A stretch of 64,000 bases of DNA from an uncultured Candidatus Saccharibacteria bacterium (GCA_949480205.1 CASXXK010000001.1:1-64000), one strand, 5' to 3'; shown: positions 1 to 10,215, numbered from the stretch's first letter. The notes: generated by a model not told the origin, from the sequence alone. Numbers and translations are program-made.

Positions 1-2
1 CG

Positions 3-764
3 GGTGACATTATTCTTAATACTGGACCGCAAAAGCCCAAACTAAATAAACGACCGTTTATTATTGGCGGGGTGATTTTAGCGATAGTCATAATTTTGTC
101 CGTTATAGTTCTGTTCGTCAGTAATGGCGCATTAGCTAATGTTGATACAAAAGTATCACGGTTGCTGCAAGATAACTACGAATCGGCAAAATGGATTGAG
201 AATTTCTTTGCCGAGGCTAGCCATAGTAAACTTGACGTTAACGACATCTTCTCAAGCGATATACACGAATCATTAAACAAGAACATGTCATCATTAAAAA
301 ATTTGCAATCTTCCATTGCAAAAATCAAACCCGCAAGATTAAACTCGTCGGTTCAACAGAATTTTACAATATTACAAAATCGGCTTAATGAGCGCGTACC
401 ATATTATCAAGAATCCATAGCATTATACAATGTACTTTACGAGTCGTATATCGATAACAATCCAAACGCGATTACCGAACTGTTGGATAGCGCAAATTAC
501 TATGAAGCCGTCACGGCGGAGAGGATTCATAATTATCTTACAGCTCAAGAACAACTTGATGCAAAAATTAAAGCCAATGATTGCTATACTTATAATTCAG
601 AAACATGTCAGAAATTCTTGGAGGAGTATTATGAAACTGGTGCTGCTTTTAACTCCAGTACGCAACTAGTTTCCGCAATATTTGCGGCGTATTATGACGG
701 TTCATATGCTCAAGATAATCGTTTTTCTCCCTATATTGATATTTTATTGGAGGAACTAGAATGA
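3..764 (+). CDS. hypothetical membrane-anchored protein, 5' truncated by the window edge
   Basis: ORF open to the left edge; TM segment FIIGGVILAIVIILSVIVLFVS; overlaps the next CDS by 4 nt (ATGA). Confidence 0.6.
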   Translation, partial: GDIILNTGPQKPKLNKRPFIIGGVILAIVIILSVIVLFVSNGALANVDTKVSRLLQDNYESAKWIENFFAEASHSKLDVNDIFSSDIHESLNKNMSSLKNLQSSIAKIKPARLNSSVQQNFTILQNRLNERVPYYQESIALYNVLYESYIDNNPNAITELLDSANYYEAVTAERIHNYLTAQEQLDAKIKANDCYTYNSETCQKFLEEYYETGAAFNSSTQLVSAIFAAYYDGSYAQDNRFSPYIDILLEELE

Positions 765-3700
765 AAAGTATGCTCAAAAAAATTAGTCTTTGGTGTGCTG
801 CCATTATGCTATTGATGGTCGCCTGTCTAATACCTGGTTTCTCACAAAATGCCTTGGCGGTCACAGTAGGCGACGCTATGATTTATATGGATAATGCTGC
901 CAAAATTCAGGAAGTCACAAATACGTTCAAAAAGTGTTTAAATTTACAGTACCAAATCGGAGTCAGTGGGGTAACACGTTTTGGAGATTATCTCAGTGGT
1001 GATTTCTTTGCGAACGGTGGCATAAATCAAAGTAATACCGATATTAGCACTGGCGCATGGCTAGAAAAAATGGTACAAGGTAAGGTCGATGACGGTGCCA
1101 TTTGGTGCAAAAATAACGACTCAAACATTGTTAATGTATTTGCTAGTACTCTTGGCACAACATGGCAGAATTTGGTCTGTAATGGTGATAAGCCTGGCAT
1201 TATGACAATGCAAACCAATGTGCTAGCGAATGCAGACAAAGGGATTTATCAGTGGCATAATACAGATGCAGCTTGCAATATTGGAATAGGTAGCAGTGAC
1301 TACCGTTTTACATGGGTTGGTGAGACTGATGCGACGGCATATGTAAAACGAATCTATGAGGATTATAGGAATTCACATCCAGATGAGACAAAGTATCTTC
1401 CTAGCTGGGACGATTTAGGTAATTTTTCTGACAAACGCGTTGCCTACTTTGCTTATCTCAACGATTTCAAAACGGCCTGCACAAATGGCAGTACTTACAC
1501 TGGCGATCTTTCTTTAATGAATCAATCTCGTTATTTTCCGGCAATTAAGGAAATAAATCCAAGCACTGGAATTTTGGAGAATGTATATTATTCCCGCGAC
1601 ATTACTAAGAATGATTGGGATAACTCAATCATCGGTTCAAGTGGCGCACACACCTGCGATACGGTAATTTCCAAAGTTAATGAGTACTCAGATGCTGTAG
1701 CACAAGAGGCTGAAGTGATTGTACAAGCTGCAATAGAAGAAGCCGAAGCGGCTGCACGCGAGCATGCTAAAGCAGCGTGTAAAGCACAGGCGTTGTATCA
1801 AACAGTAGAATTTGATGGAGAAGGCAATATCATTAATAAGATTAATTTTGCAGGTGAGCCATCGGCGGCTTATTATTATCTCCAGGCTAAAAAGATTATT
1901 GACGATCCAGATGCCGATAGGGCTGATTATATAGCACAATTACGCGAAAGCATTGCGACATCTAACCCCGGTTTAACCGACGTCGATTTAGACCAAATGA
2001 TAGCTGAGCAAGAAAGTCAAATTAATGAAAATTTAGCAGCTAGACTAACTAGGGCGCAGTTGATCTACGACAAGTTTGATAAAGTTCTGAATGGCGCTGG
2101 AGCCGGAGTAGGCGAAGGTAATAAAGATACTAGCTATTGGTACGAAGACGAAGATGGGAGCATCGTCTGTACCGAATTTGAATCTTTTGACAACGTCATT
2201 ACAAATGACAGTGGCTACCAAGACATCTTAGATACATTGCTAAATGGAGCAACAAGTTCTGTAACTCCTACACCGACCATTCTGAATGGTGAAGCCGACG
2301 CATGCCAGGGCGTTGCTGGTTCCCTTGGCTGGATTCTTTGTCCAGTATTAAATATGGTGAGTGAGGGCGTCGATGGTATTTACAATAATTTCGTCCAACA
2401 GCAGTTCCTAGAAGTTGATTCGGCTAAGCTTGATCCAGACACAGGAGAAGGCGCTCGAGTTTATACGGCCTGGAGCCTGATTCGCAATATTGCCAATATA
2501 CTCTTTGTGATTTTGTTTATGATTGTACTTTTCTCGCAATTTACCGGAATCGGTTTAACTAATTACAGTATTAAGAAAATGTTACCGAAGTTAATTATGG
2601 TCGCAATCTTAGTAAATATTTCCTTCCTATTGTGCCAGTTTGCAGTTGATGTATCGAACGTACTTGGCTATAGCTTGAATAGCATGTTTGATTCGATGAG
2701 CGGAGCTATCACTGGATTGGGTGGTTCATTTAACGAATCGAGCACATTAATTAACTGGGTAAGTACGTTGGGGCTTATTGTTGGTACACTTTCTATAGGT
2801 TCATGGTTGCCAGCCTTCCTATTGGTTTTGCTTTCGGCAGCAATTAGCGTTTTCTTTGGAGCGATTATCTTGGGCGCGCGTCTGGCGGGCGTATATATTC
2901 TGGTAGTTTTGGCTCCAGTCGCTATTGTATGTTATGCCCTGCCAAACTCGAAAAAAATCTTTGATCGCTGGCTCAAGATTTTTACTTCCCTACTTCTAGT
3001 TTTCCCAATTTGTGGCGCATTGATGGGTGGTGGAAACTTTGCCTCTTCAATCCTGCTAGGCTCAGATCCATATACGAGTCCCAATGTCTTTCTTATTCTT
3101 GTGGCAATGTTACTACGCGTCGTGCCATTCTTCTTGATTCCGGGATTAGTGAGAAGTTCAATGTCCGCGCTGGGTAATGTGGGCGCCAAAATTTCTAGCA
3201 TTGGCAACCGTATGGGCGGCAGTATTACTGGCGCAGCGCGCAAATCCGACAGATTCCAACGCATCTCAGAGACCGGCGAGCAGTTACGTGCACGCGGAGT
3301 TAACTTGCGCCACAAAGCTTACGACAAACTGACTGGCGGGAAATTCACAGGGAGAAAGAGCTCAAAGCGTCGCGTAGCAAGAGCTATTAGTACACAAGAG
3401 GCGAGAATTCGCGGTGATGCCAAAGCAGGAGCAATCGCATCGGGCGGATTTATCTCTCGCGGACGCGCAAAAGATATTATGTCATCCGCGCTCGACACTG
3501 AGGAGACGCAGGGTATCAAGGACGCAGAAAACGGCTACAGACTTGATCAAAACTTTGATGCCAACAATTCTGGCAGCGTATCAAAAGAGCTGGAGAAGCG
3601 CCTCAACGAACTACAAAAACATCCAGATAACGTTGAGGTGCGCCGCAAAGTCAAAGCTCTCACCAAAATTTTACTTGAAACCGACGATGGTCGTGGTGCT

Positions 3701-4318
3701 TTGACGGAAACTGTGCAGAAATTTGCTGAGGCCAACCAAGGGAGTAAAGCCTCGCAGATCCTGGGTAAATATTTGAATACCGGCGAAAATATGGGGATTA
3801 TCAAAGGCAAGAACCAGCGCGGTCTACAGAAATTGGCGCAGGATATCAACAATGGCGCACCAATCCAGTCTTTGGCGAAATACAATGCTATGGGCGCCGG
3901 TAAAATTGGTGCTGGCGCAGTTGGTGGCCTAGATGAATCCTTCCTGAAGGCACAAGTCGCCGCAGCAAATAGTGGAATTCTAAATGGTAAGGCATTACAA
4001 GATCTAGCAGATACATATACACGCGCCCTTACTAGTGAGAATGCTGCTAACGAAATCCCGCCCGAATTGGTTGGTTACTTAAATGATATTCGCCAAAAGG
4101 CGCACATCGCAAGTGGTGGCACCATGGCAGACTTCAATGAACTGCATGCTGGCGATACATTGCCGATTCCACATGCCACTATGCCGGCTGGATGGAGGTA
4201 TAATAATACTGCTCGGCGTTGGGAAGATGGCCATGGAGTCGAACTCTCACGCGAGGACACCATTAAGGCGGAGGAAATTTCCAAGCACAATGCTCGTGCC
4301 GATATTGATAATTCATAA
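761..4318 (+). CDS. large polytopic membrane protein, TrbL/VirB6-like T4SS component (CPR type)
   Basis: 1185 aa; signal-like N-terminus, central multi-TM block (ANILFVILFMIVLFSQF...), long polar C-terminus; arrangement typical of CPR VirB6/TrbL-like proteins. Confidence 0.6.
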   Translation: MKSMLKKISLWCAAIMLLMVACLIPGFSQNALAVTVGDAMIYMDNAAKIQEVTNTFKKCLNLQYQIGVSGVTRFGDYLSGDFFANGGINQSNTDISTGAWLEKMVQGKVDDGAIWCKNNDSNIVNVFASTLGTTWQNLVCNGDKPGIMTMQTNVLANADKGIYQWHNTDAACNIGIGSSDYRFTWVGETDATAYVKRIYEDYRNSHPDETKYLPSWDDLGNFSDKRVAYFAYLNDFKTACTNGSTYTGDLSLMNQSRYFPAIKEINPSTGILENVYYSRDITKNDWDNSIIGSSGAHTCDTVISKVNEYSDAVAQEAEVIVQAAIEEAEAAAREHAKAACKAQALYQTVEFDGEGNIINKINFAGEPSAAYYYLQAKKIIDDPDADRADYIAQLRESIATSNPGLTDVDLDQMIAEQESQINENLAARLTRAQLIYDKFDKVLNGAGAGVGEGNKDTSYWYEDEDGSIVCTEFESFDNVITNDSGYQDILDTLLNGATSSVTPTPTILNGEADACQGVAGSLGWILCPVLNMVSEGVDGIYNNFVQQQFLEVDSAKLDPDTGEGARVYTAWSLIRNIANILFVILFMIVLFSQFTGIGLTNYSIKKMLPKLIMVAILVNISFLLCQFAVDVSNVLGYSLNSMFDSMSGAITGLGGSFNESSTLINWVSTLGLIVGTLSIGSWLPAFLLVLLSAAISVFFGAIILGARLAGVYILVVLAPVAIVCYALPNSKKIFDRWLKIFTSLLLVFPICGALMGGGNFASSILLGSDPYTSPNVFLILVAMLLRVVPFFLIPGLVRSSMSALGNVGAKISSIGNRMGGSITGAARKSDRFQRISETGEQLRARGVNLRHKAYDKLTGGKFTGRKSSKRRVARAISTQEARIRGDAKAGAIASGGFISRGRAKDIMSSALDTEETQGIKDAENGYRLDQNFDANNSGSVSKELEKRLNELQKHPDNVEVRRKVKALTKILLETDDGRGALTETVQKFAEANQGSKASQILGKYLNTGENMGIIKGKNQRGLQKLAQDINNGAPIQSLAKYNAMGAGKIGAGAVGGLDESFLKAQVAAANSGILNGKALQDLADTYTRALTSENAANEIPPELVGYLNDIRQKAHIASGGTMADFNELHAGDTLPIPHATMPAGWRYNNTARRWEDGHGVELSREDTIKAEEISKHNARADIDNS

Positions 4319-4319
4319 C

Positions 4320-4352
4320 AAAAGCCGCTTTGAAAGAGCGGCTTTGAGTTTT
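4320..4352 (+). terminator. Rho-independent terminator
   Basis: AAAGCCGCT-ttgaa-AGAGCGGCTTT then T-rich, directly after the 4318 stop. Confidence 0.85.
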
Positions 4353-4427
4353 TGGCGACAGGCGGAACAATTAGATTTCCGACACTGTACAGAATAATGG
4401 AGAAGCGCTAGCTAGCGAGTATGAATA

Positions 4428-4610
4428 TTAACTGTACAAAATAGCTTCGCGCTGTCGTTCTTCTGGTGTTTTAGTGTGGTAGAATTCTTCTTCGGCCCGA
4501 CGTCGTATTTTCAATTCTGTAGCATATTCTTCAATCGTAGCATAGGGCGTCTCATGGTTAATCATCTGTGTAGCAATCGATTGAAAGACCAAGAAATCTA
4601 CTAATTCCAT
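4428..4610 (-). CDS. small hypothetical protein
   Basis: 60 aa ORF, acidic/helical; no family recognised. Confidence 0.35.
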   Translation of the reverse strand: MELVDFLVFQSIATQMINHETPYATIEEYATELKIRRRAEEEFYHTKTPEERQREAILYS

Positions 4611-4694
4611 TTCTCTAACGCTAATCTCAGCGATTTTCTTATTAGCCTTCCTTGCTTTGGAATATTCCCAACCATGAGCTTTTCTATACTAGCT

Positions 4695-4703
4695 TGCTAT
4701 AAT
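4695..4703 (+). promoter_or_regulatory. extended -10 promoter of cassette RNA A
   Basis: TGCTATAAT, 8 nt before the GGAC/GTCC hairpin; same geometry in copies D, E, F. Confidence 0.7.
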
Positions 4704-4711
4704 ATACCCAT

Positions 4712-5235
4712 GGACACTCCGTCCATGGGGCCCAAAGGCGGCCTGAGCTCACTCCTCCGCCAGCCGGCGGTTCTCTCTGTCAAAGATCGTGAAGTTCCCC
4801 TCTATAGTTTCAAGAGAAAAGTTGAGGTTTGATGAATTGCGGCTATGGTCGTAATATTGCAAGTGTTCTTCTTTACCTAGCGCCATTTTTGGTCGTTTTC
4901 TGACGGGGTTTCTGCAGGGTTGTTTTCGTGCGCAGCGGGTACATCAACTTACCCGGCGTTAGCGGCGCGACTTATAGGAACGCTGGCATCAACGGGTACG
5001 ATTGGTCGTCGCGGGGCTCCGCTACGCGTCATGATGGCGCGGCCATCCCTAGCGGTTACAACCTCGGATTCAATGCCACTGGCGTGAACCCGTCGAATGG
5101 CCCGAATGAGCGCTGGCACGGTTTCCCCCTCCGCTGCCTTTCTTGTGCCGCGGCGAGGTGCCGATCTTTGAAGCCTAAAGAAGCCCCTGCGGTAGGAACA
5201 TCCTGCTCCGTGCAAGGGCTTCGTTATTTATGATT
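4712..5235 (+). ncRNA. cassette RNA A: structured leader plus VR-like segment
   Basis: GGAC-actcc-GTCC hairpin; ...CACTCCTCCGCCagccGGCGG...AAGATCGTGAAGTTC leader shared with 37.5, 41.5 and 58.9 kb; VR-like part 4928-5150 (VRSGYINL...NPSNGPNERWHGFPLRCLS); 3' block GCCGCGGCGAGGTGCCGATCTTT; GAAGCCC...GGGCTTC hairpin 5174-5222. Confidence 0.65.
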
Positions 5236-5248
5236 ATACAGAAACATT

Positions 5249-5635
5249 CTAAAATGTCAAGTCTGTAATTTTGCCATTCTTGCCAATAAAAATCACTCTC
5301 TTGATTAATTTTTGATGTTTTGCATGATAGATTATATTCTGCAAGATTTTTCTATCTGACATTTGCTTCATCCGTGAACTATCAAATACGATATTACGCG
5401 ACTGCTTTGTAGCCCGCTTTAAATTACGCTCAATCGTCGTTAGCTTATTGCCCTGAGGTGACTTTATTTCAAACTCCACACCATCCAGCAGAATATCAGC
5501 CGTGTGTATCAAAGCCGGTGGAATAAATTCAACATTATGTCCATCCCGAGATAGGATTCTCGCGACACGCATTTCATGTTCCCATGGTTGAGATCTGCCA
5601 TCAAGAATAATTTTGCCAGCCGTCTTTTTTATCAT
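5249..5635 (-). CDS. CdiA-CT-like tRNase/nuclease-fold toxin domain protein
   Basis: ADILLDGVEFEIKSPQGNKLTTIERNLKRATKQSRNIVFDSSRMK resembles the CdiA C-terminal tRNase fold (AD...E.K motif). Confidence 0.55.
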   Translation of the reverse strand: MIKKTAGKIILDGRSQPWEHEMRVARILSRDGHNVEFIPPALIHTADILLDGVEFEIKSPQGNKLTTIERNLKRATKQSRNIVFDSSRMKQMSDRKILQNIIYHAKHQKLIKRVIFIGKNGKITDLTF

Positions 5636-5708
5636 GCCCCTCAGTGTAGCATAATTTGAAAAAATTTAGCAAGCACAGGCACGATCTTTTCAAAAAAATT
5701 CCAATCAA

Positions 5709-5741
5709 AAATCCCCTCCTGCCGAAACAGAAAGGGGATCT
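5709..5741. terminator. hairpin/terminator
   Basis: ATCCCCT...AGGGGAT with loop containing GCCGAAAC. Confidence 0.5.
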
Positions 5742-5775
5742 TTGACCATAGTTGGAGCGATCGAGTAGTCGGCGT

Positions 5776-5809
5776 GTATCCAGCAGAGCCGAAACCCTGC
5801 TGGATACAC
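5776..5809. terminator. perfect-stem hairpin downstream of the surface protein gene
   Basis: TGTATCCAGCAG-agccgaaacc-CTGCTGGATACA. Confidence 0.65.
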
Positions 5810-5818
5810 AAACGAAGT

Positions 5819-7174
5819 TTAACGCAACTGACGGCGGCTAGCAATGTAGTAGCCAGCTGCAGTAGCGATAGAGCCGGTAGCAATTACGCCACCTGCAATC
5901 GCAGTTGGACCAGCGTTTGGATACTCAGGAACTACTGGAGTTTCTGGTTCTTCTGGGGTTGGTTCATCTGGTTTGTTCTCACAAACCTTAGCAACTTTCA
6001 CTTGGGCGTCATCCTTCACCACAGTATCACCAACGCGGACTTGCGCCCAGTTGATCAAAGTGTTGGAACCACAAGCTAGATTATCATCAACAACCTCAGC
6101 CGTAAAACGAATGATGGCATTAGAGTCAGCCCCGTAAGCGCCGATGTTAGTGCCTTCAGTCATAACATAGCCATTCTTGAATGTGCCACCATTTGGATGG
6201 TTGGCATTATAAATCTTAGCGCTACCATCAACATACTTTAAATTGCTTGGTAAACCATCCTTTACAATGACATCATATTGCATGGCGTCGCTAGTGTTAA
6301 GATATTGAATCTGGAATTCGACTTTGTCGCCAACTTTGGCATCTACGCTTTCCTTCCAAGTCTTGTCAGCATCACCAACAATACGTACTTTCTTTTCCAC
6401 GGTAAAGTCGTAGTCAAACACGGCCTTTACGCGGATAGTAACATAGTTAGCATACTGGTAACAACCAGGAACTTTACCGTCCAAGGCATTGTAACCGATT
6501 AGAACGCCAGCTTCTTTGGCTTTAACAATGTCGTCACTTAATTGAACGCCACCGTTAGCACCAACACCGTTGTTCTCCAACAAAGCAGAACCATAGACAT
6601 ATTCTAGGTGGAAATTGTTATCGCTAACAAAATTCACATAGTCTACGTACTGTGATGGAGTAGCATTAGAAGAGGTAATAAAACCGTTTACCTTTACTTC
6701 CTTAGCAGAAGCTGAAGGAATATTAAAGCGCACGCGGGTGTTTTCCGCTACAGCGTCAACACCATTTGGGTTGTTGTTGTGAACATACATGCGAACGATG
6801 TATTCTTTACCATCTTCAACTTTAACGTCATTGATGGAAGTCCACTTATTGTCTTTACCAGCATTTACGCCAGTGTTTTCCCGAGCAGCTACGAAAGCAC
6901 GCTCGTCACCGCCGATTGGTTCACTCACGTTAATCGAGTTGAATACAATCGTACCGGGATAGTTTTTGCTATTTTTGTAGTTCTCACCATCGGACTTTTT
7001 CGTAGCACCGATAGCGCCATTGTTGATTTCCTCAACAGTATAACTACGACGGTGACCATTATTGTAAGTACCGTTGTCGCCCCAAGCAGATACAAGAGAC
7101 GGCACCGCAGCTACACTAGCAATAGCGGCCGCAGTGGCAGCTACCGCAAGGGTAGATTTGATTGCTGTTTTCAT
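5819..7174 (-). CDS. exported surface protein with DUF11-like repeats and C-terminal membrane anchor
   Basis: signal peptide MKTAIKSTLAVAATAAAIASVAAVPSLVSA; DUF11-like WKESVDAKVGDKVEFQIQYLNTSDAMQYDVIVKDGLPSNLKYVDGS; Pro-rich linker; PNAGPTAIAGGVIATGSIATAAGYYIASRRQLR. Confidence 0.75.
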   Translation of the reverse strand: MKTAIKSTLAVAATAAAIASVAAVPSLVSAWGDNGTYNNGHRRSYTVEEINNGAIGATKKSDGENYKNSKNYPGTIVFNSINVSEPIGGDERAFVAARENTGVNAGKDNKWTSINDVKVEDGKEYIVRMYVHNNNPNGVDAVAENTRVRFNIPSASAKEVKVNGFITSSNATPSQYVDYVNFVSDNNFHLEYVYGSALLENNGVGANGGVQLSDDIVKAKEAGVLIGYNALDGKVPGCYQYANYVTIRVKAVFDYDFTVEKKVRIVGDADKTWKESVDAKVGDKVEFQIQYLNTSDAMQYDVIVKDGLPSNLKYVDGSAKIYNANHPNGGTFKNGYVMTEGTNIGAYGADSNAIIRFTAEVVDDNLACGSNTLINWAQVRVGDTVVKDDAQVKVAKVCENKPDEPTPEEPETPVVPEYPNAGPTAIAGGVIATGSIATAAGYYIASRRQLR

Positions 7175-7323
7175 ATTAATCTCCTTTTATAGATTAGTTA
7201 TGATTACTTAATAAACTTAATTAAATTTGATAATAAATTTTGTTTTCTTCACTGGTCCATCTTGTTAAACTTCTTCAGTCCCACAATCGAATCATCCCAA
7301 ACACAAACTAAATCTTGGAAAGT

Positions 7324-7393
7324 CCGGGGGCTATGATAGCCCCCGGTACAATTGAAGTTGGTACCTTCAATTGGTCCACCCGTCCTGGACGGG
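7324..7393. promoter_or_regulatory. three tandem perfect hairpins in the leader of the 7174 gene
   Basis: 7324-7346 CCGGGGGCTA-TGA-TAGCCCCCGG; 7349-7373 CAATTGAAG-TTGGTAC-CTTCAATTG; 7379-7393 CCCGTCC-T-GGACGGG. Confidence 0.7.
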
Positions 7394-7430
7394 ATCTATA
7401 TTAAATAATGTTCTAAGCTAATCATAGAAA

Positions 7431-9659
7431 TCATTCAGGTACATCCACTTTACCCACTGATTGTTCCTTTGATAAATCAGAGCTCGTTTCGATAGAGGTA
7501 CTTGTCCCATCGGGATGTTGGATTACTTTCTCCTCAACTATCTCATCAGTCGGAGCATTATTGCTTGGCGGAGTAGTGTCACCTTCGAAAACAGTCTCGC
7601 CTTCACTCGGTGCGGGACTGGGATTAGGGCTCGGACTGGGGCTCGGAGTTGGAGTCGATGCCGGTGGAGTGTAGTTTTCGGCGTCTTCTACCTCCTGTGC
7701 GATATCCTGTTCCTTGTCAAGACCGGCCTCCTGTTCGCCACCGCCTGCGTCCGCATTCCCCTGATTCACAGGGTCCGCACTGTCATCTTTAGCACCTTCG
7801 CCGTCGTTAGGCCCCGGCGTGGGGCCGGGTGTCGGGCCGGGTCCAGGACCCGGGTTAGGCTCGTCATTGTTGGGCGGGGGTGTATCTTTGCGATACGTTA
7901 CTATCACCGTCCACGGCGCCGCAGGCATCGTGCCTTCTACTACCTTAATATCCGGCGTATAGCCAGCGATTGTCGGCGAAGTCACCTGTCTCCAGGTACC
8001 CGCCTTCAGCTGCTCCGGTCCATAGGTCGGCGCTGCCGTTCCGCCGTTATTCTCATACACATAGTATATAGCAAACGGGTATTTAGTTTCCGTCTTCGAA
8101 GGCGGATTCCGCCGTTCGTATGCGGTTACCGGGAAAATCATCGGACGCATATCGGTTGAATTCACGCCGAGCTTATAGGCCAGCTCACCACCCTTACCAT
8201 AAAGGATTTTGATGAGAGCCTCATACTTGTCGGTGTAATTTGCCGGCACTGCATGCCGCAGTGCGCTTTCCGTCAATCTCGGCAAGCACCAGTGGGTGTC
8301 CGTCCTGATTGCCTTAAAGCCGTTGCTGTGCAGTTCCATGTAGATATTGCAGAGCTGAGCCGTGACGTTCTCAAAATAATCGTCACTGAACGTTGCCGCA
8401 AACTCCGGCCGGTCAGGATTGAAATAATCGGCGTTTTCCGGATATACCAAATGGCATTCCCGTCCAACTGCCTCAGTTTTCGGATTTTTACCTTCAAGGT
8501 TATAATCGTCAATAAAATAACGATCCATCCCATCCAGCACATCCTTAGCCGCCATGTAGATACCATCGCACTCTTTGAATGCGAGATACCACGCTTCGGC
8601 ATAGCCTTCCATATTGACGATCAGGAAGCATACCGTCTCGTCAACCTTAGCCATCTTTTCCTCCAGCGTCAGAGCATTATACTCTTTCTGCCATTCGGTC
8701 CAGTGACCGTCCACCAGCTTTTTAATTGCCTCGTGGTCGTTAAGGTCTATACTCATCAGATCCTCCGCCGTCACCCTGCGTGTGCCCATGGCCTGTTCAA
8801 TCCAGTCATAGTCCACGAATGCAGGTAACGCCAGAATATCGTCCGAGATTTGGCCGTTGTAAGATTTGGTTGACAGATATTCCATCATCCAATCCGCATC
8901 AGCCCAGTCCAAATGGAGCATTGTGTCCATCCGGTACTGTCCAAACCTCCGGTATGCCCAGTTAGCATCAATCTTGATGATTGTGTTTACCGGTACGAAT
9001 GTCTCATCCGGCACAACCATGGTGCTTAACCACGACCAGCCTTTGCTGGCCTCGGCGTAACCTTTATCCCTCAGTTCCTCAGCAGTAGTGATATTTTCAG
9101 CTTTGGGTTCTTCCGTCGCTGATCCATTGCTACTGGTAGTTGCTTCGGGCGTAGGTGTTACCATGTCGGCATTTAAGCCGTTCAGGCTTGCACTTACCGC
9201 ATTCATGGCCGCAGACACAAAACTTTCTGTGTTGGCCAAAGTCTCGGCTTCAGCTGCTCCGTCCTCCGTCGCAGGTGCCGTTGTCGGCTCTGCGGTGGGT
9301 TCCGTTTTGCCAGCATCTCCGCTGGCACCGTTTTCGGGTTCCGAATCGTCTTTCTCGACGATTGTCGCCTGCCCGCCCGTAGCCCCCGAAGTGGGGTCAT
9401 CCGAGCTGGAAGTATTCCTCGTAAAACCGTAAAATACAAAAGCAATTACAGCTACAATGAGAAATACGATTGCGAAGGCCACCGGTACTTTGCAGCGCCT
9501 CCTCTTTTCTGCGGCGATATCAGCCCGCGTAGGCAATAAACCACTTTCCTGCCTCTCGGCAATACTGGGGTCGCTACAACGAACGATTGCGTAAATCACA
9601 TTCGACGCCGCTATAATCAGTGCAAAAGCAGCTATGCACATACATGCTATACTCATCAT
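7431..9659 (-). CDS. membrane-anchored extracellular protein with MucBP-like repeat and Pro/Ser-rich tail
   Basis: N-terminal TM segments; YYVYENNGGTAAPTYGPEQL...SPTIAGYTPDIKVVEGTMPAAPWTVIVTYRK resembles a MucBP repeat; PGPGPGPTPGPTPGP linker. Confidence 0.6.
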   Translation of the reverse strand: MMSIACMCIAAFALIIAASNVIYAIVRCSDPSIAERQESGLLPTRADIAAEKRRRCKVPVAFAIVFLIVAVIAFVFYGFTRNTSSSDDPTSGATGGQATIVEKDDSEPENGASGDAGKTEPTAEPTTAPATEDGAAEAETLANTESFVSAAMNAVSASLNGLNADMVTPTPEATTSSNGSATEEPKAENITTAEELRDKGYAEASKGWSWLSTMVVPDETFVPVNTIIKIDANWAYRRFGQYRMDTMLHLDWADADWMMEYLSTKSYNGQISDDILALPAFVDYDWIEQAMGTRRVTAEDLMSIDLNDHEAIKKLVDGHWTEWQKEYNALTLEEKMAKVDETVCFLIVNMEGYAEAWYLAFKECDGIYMAAKDVLDGMDRYFIDDYNLEGKNPKTEAVGRECHLVYPENADYFNPDRPEFAATFSDDYFENVTAQLCNIYMELHSNGFKAIRTDTHWCLPRLTESALRHAVPANYTDKYEALIKILYGKGGELAYKLGVNSTDMRPMIFPVTAYERRNPPSKTETKYPFAIYYVYENNGGTAAPTYGPEQLKAGTWRQVTSPTIAGYTPDIKVVEGTMPAAPWTVIVTYRKDTPPPNNDEPNPGPGPGPTPGPTPGPNDGEGAKDDSADPVNQGNADAGGGEQEAGLDKEQDIAQEVEDAENYTPPASTPTPSPSPSPNPSPAPSEGETVFEGDTTPPSNNAPTDEIVEEKVIQHPDGTSTSIETSSDLSKEQSVGKVDVPE

Positions 9660-9695
9660 AGTTTTACCTCCATTTTTCTATTTTTGATATGTTAA

Positions 9696-9801
9696 GAATA
9701 GGAGGTACCAACTCCTATTCAAGTAGAAGTTGGTGAGGCTGACGCCTCAAATCTATGTTAAATGATTAGCTTCATTTTCTCAGATACATGTTGTATCTGA
9801 G
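9696..9801. promoter_or_regulatory. three tandem perfect hairpins in the leader of the 9659 gene
   Basis: 9696-9720 GAATAGGAG-GTACCAA-CTCCTATTC; 9734-9749 TGAGGC-TGAC-GCCTCA; 9779-9801 CTCAGATACA-TGT-TGTATCTGAG. Confidence 0.7.
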
Positions 9802-10102
9802 ATGATTCGATTGTTGTAAATGGACATCTATACGGACACAATTGCTCGGTTCGTACCGACTAATTCCATTGTAGCACACATGCTTAAAAAAGTCAAGTGT
9901 TTTATCATAAATTAGCACAAGTGTAATGAAAATGGCGGTTTCTCTGTTATTTTGGGAGTTTTCCACAGATTTTCGCTATGCTTATAAATCCCCATTCCGC
10001 TTATTTTTAGGGGTGAGCAATAATTTGACGATTTTGTACTATAATTGTTATGTTTATTAGTATGTAATTGTAGCGCAAAACTGTCAAAATTTAGGCAAAA
10101 GT

Positions 10103-10138
10103 AAAGGCCCCATCAACATGCGATGGAGCCTTTCACGG
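10103..10138. terminator. hairpin terminator
   Basis: AAAGGCcCCATC...GATGGaGCCTTT. Confidence 0.6.
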
Positions 10139-10215
10139 AGGAATCTGATGGAACTTTGATTCCAGCATTTGTCGTAGTCGTGGGTCGCCACGGCAGCTCG
10201 TAGGCCGCTCCATGG

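Noticed and set aside
8253-8828. Long antisense ORFs opposite the 7431-9659 gene
   Set aside because: Shadow ORFs in a higher-GC gene; no SD and no family resemblance
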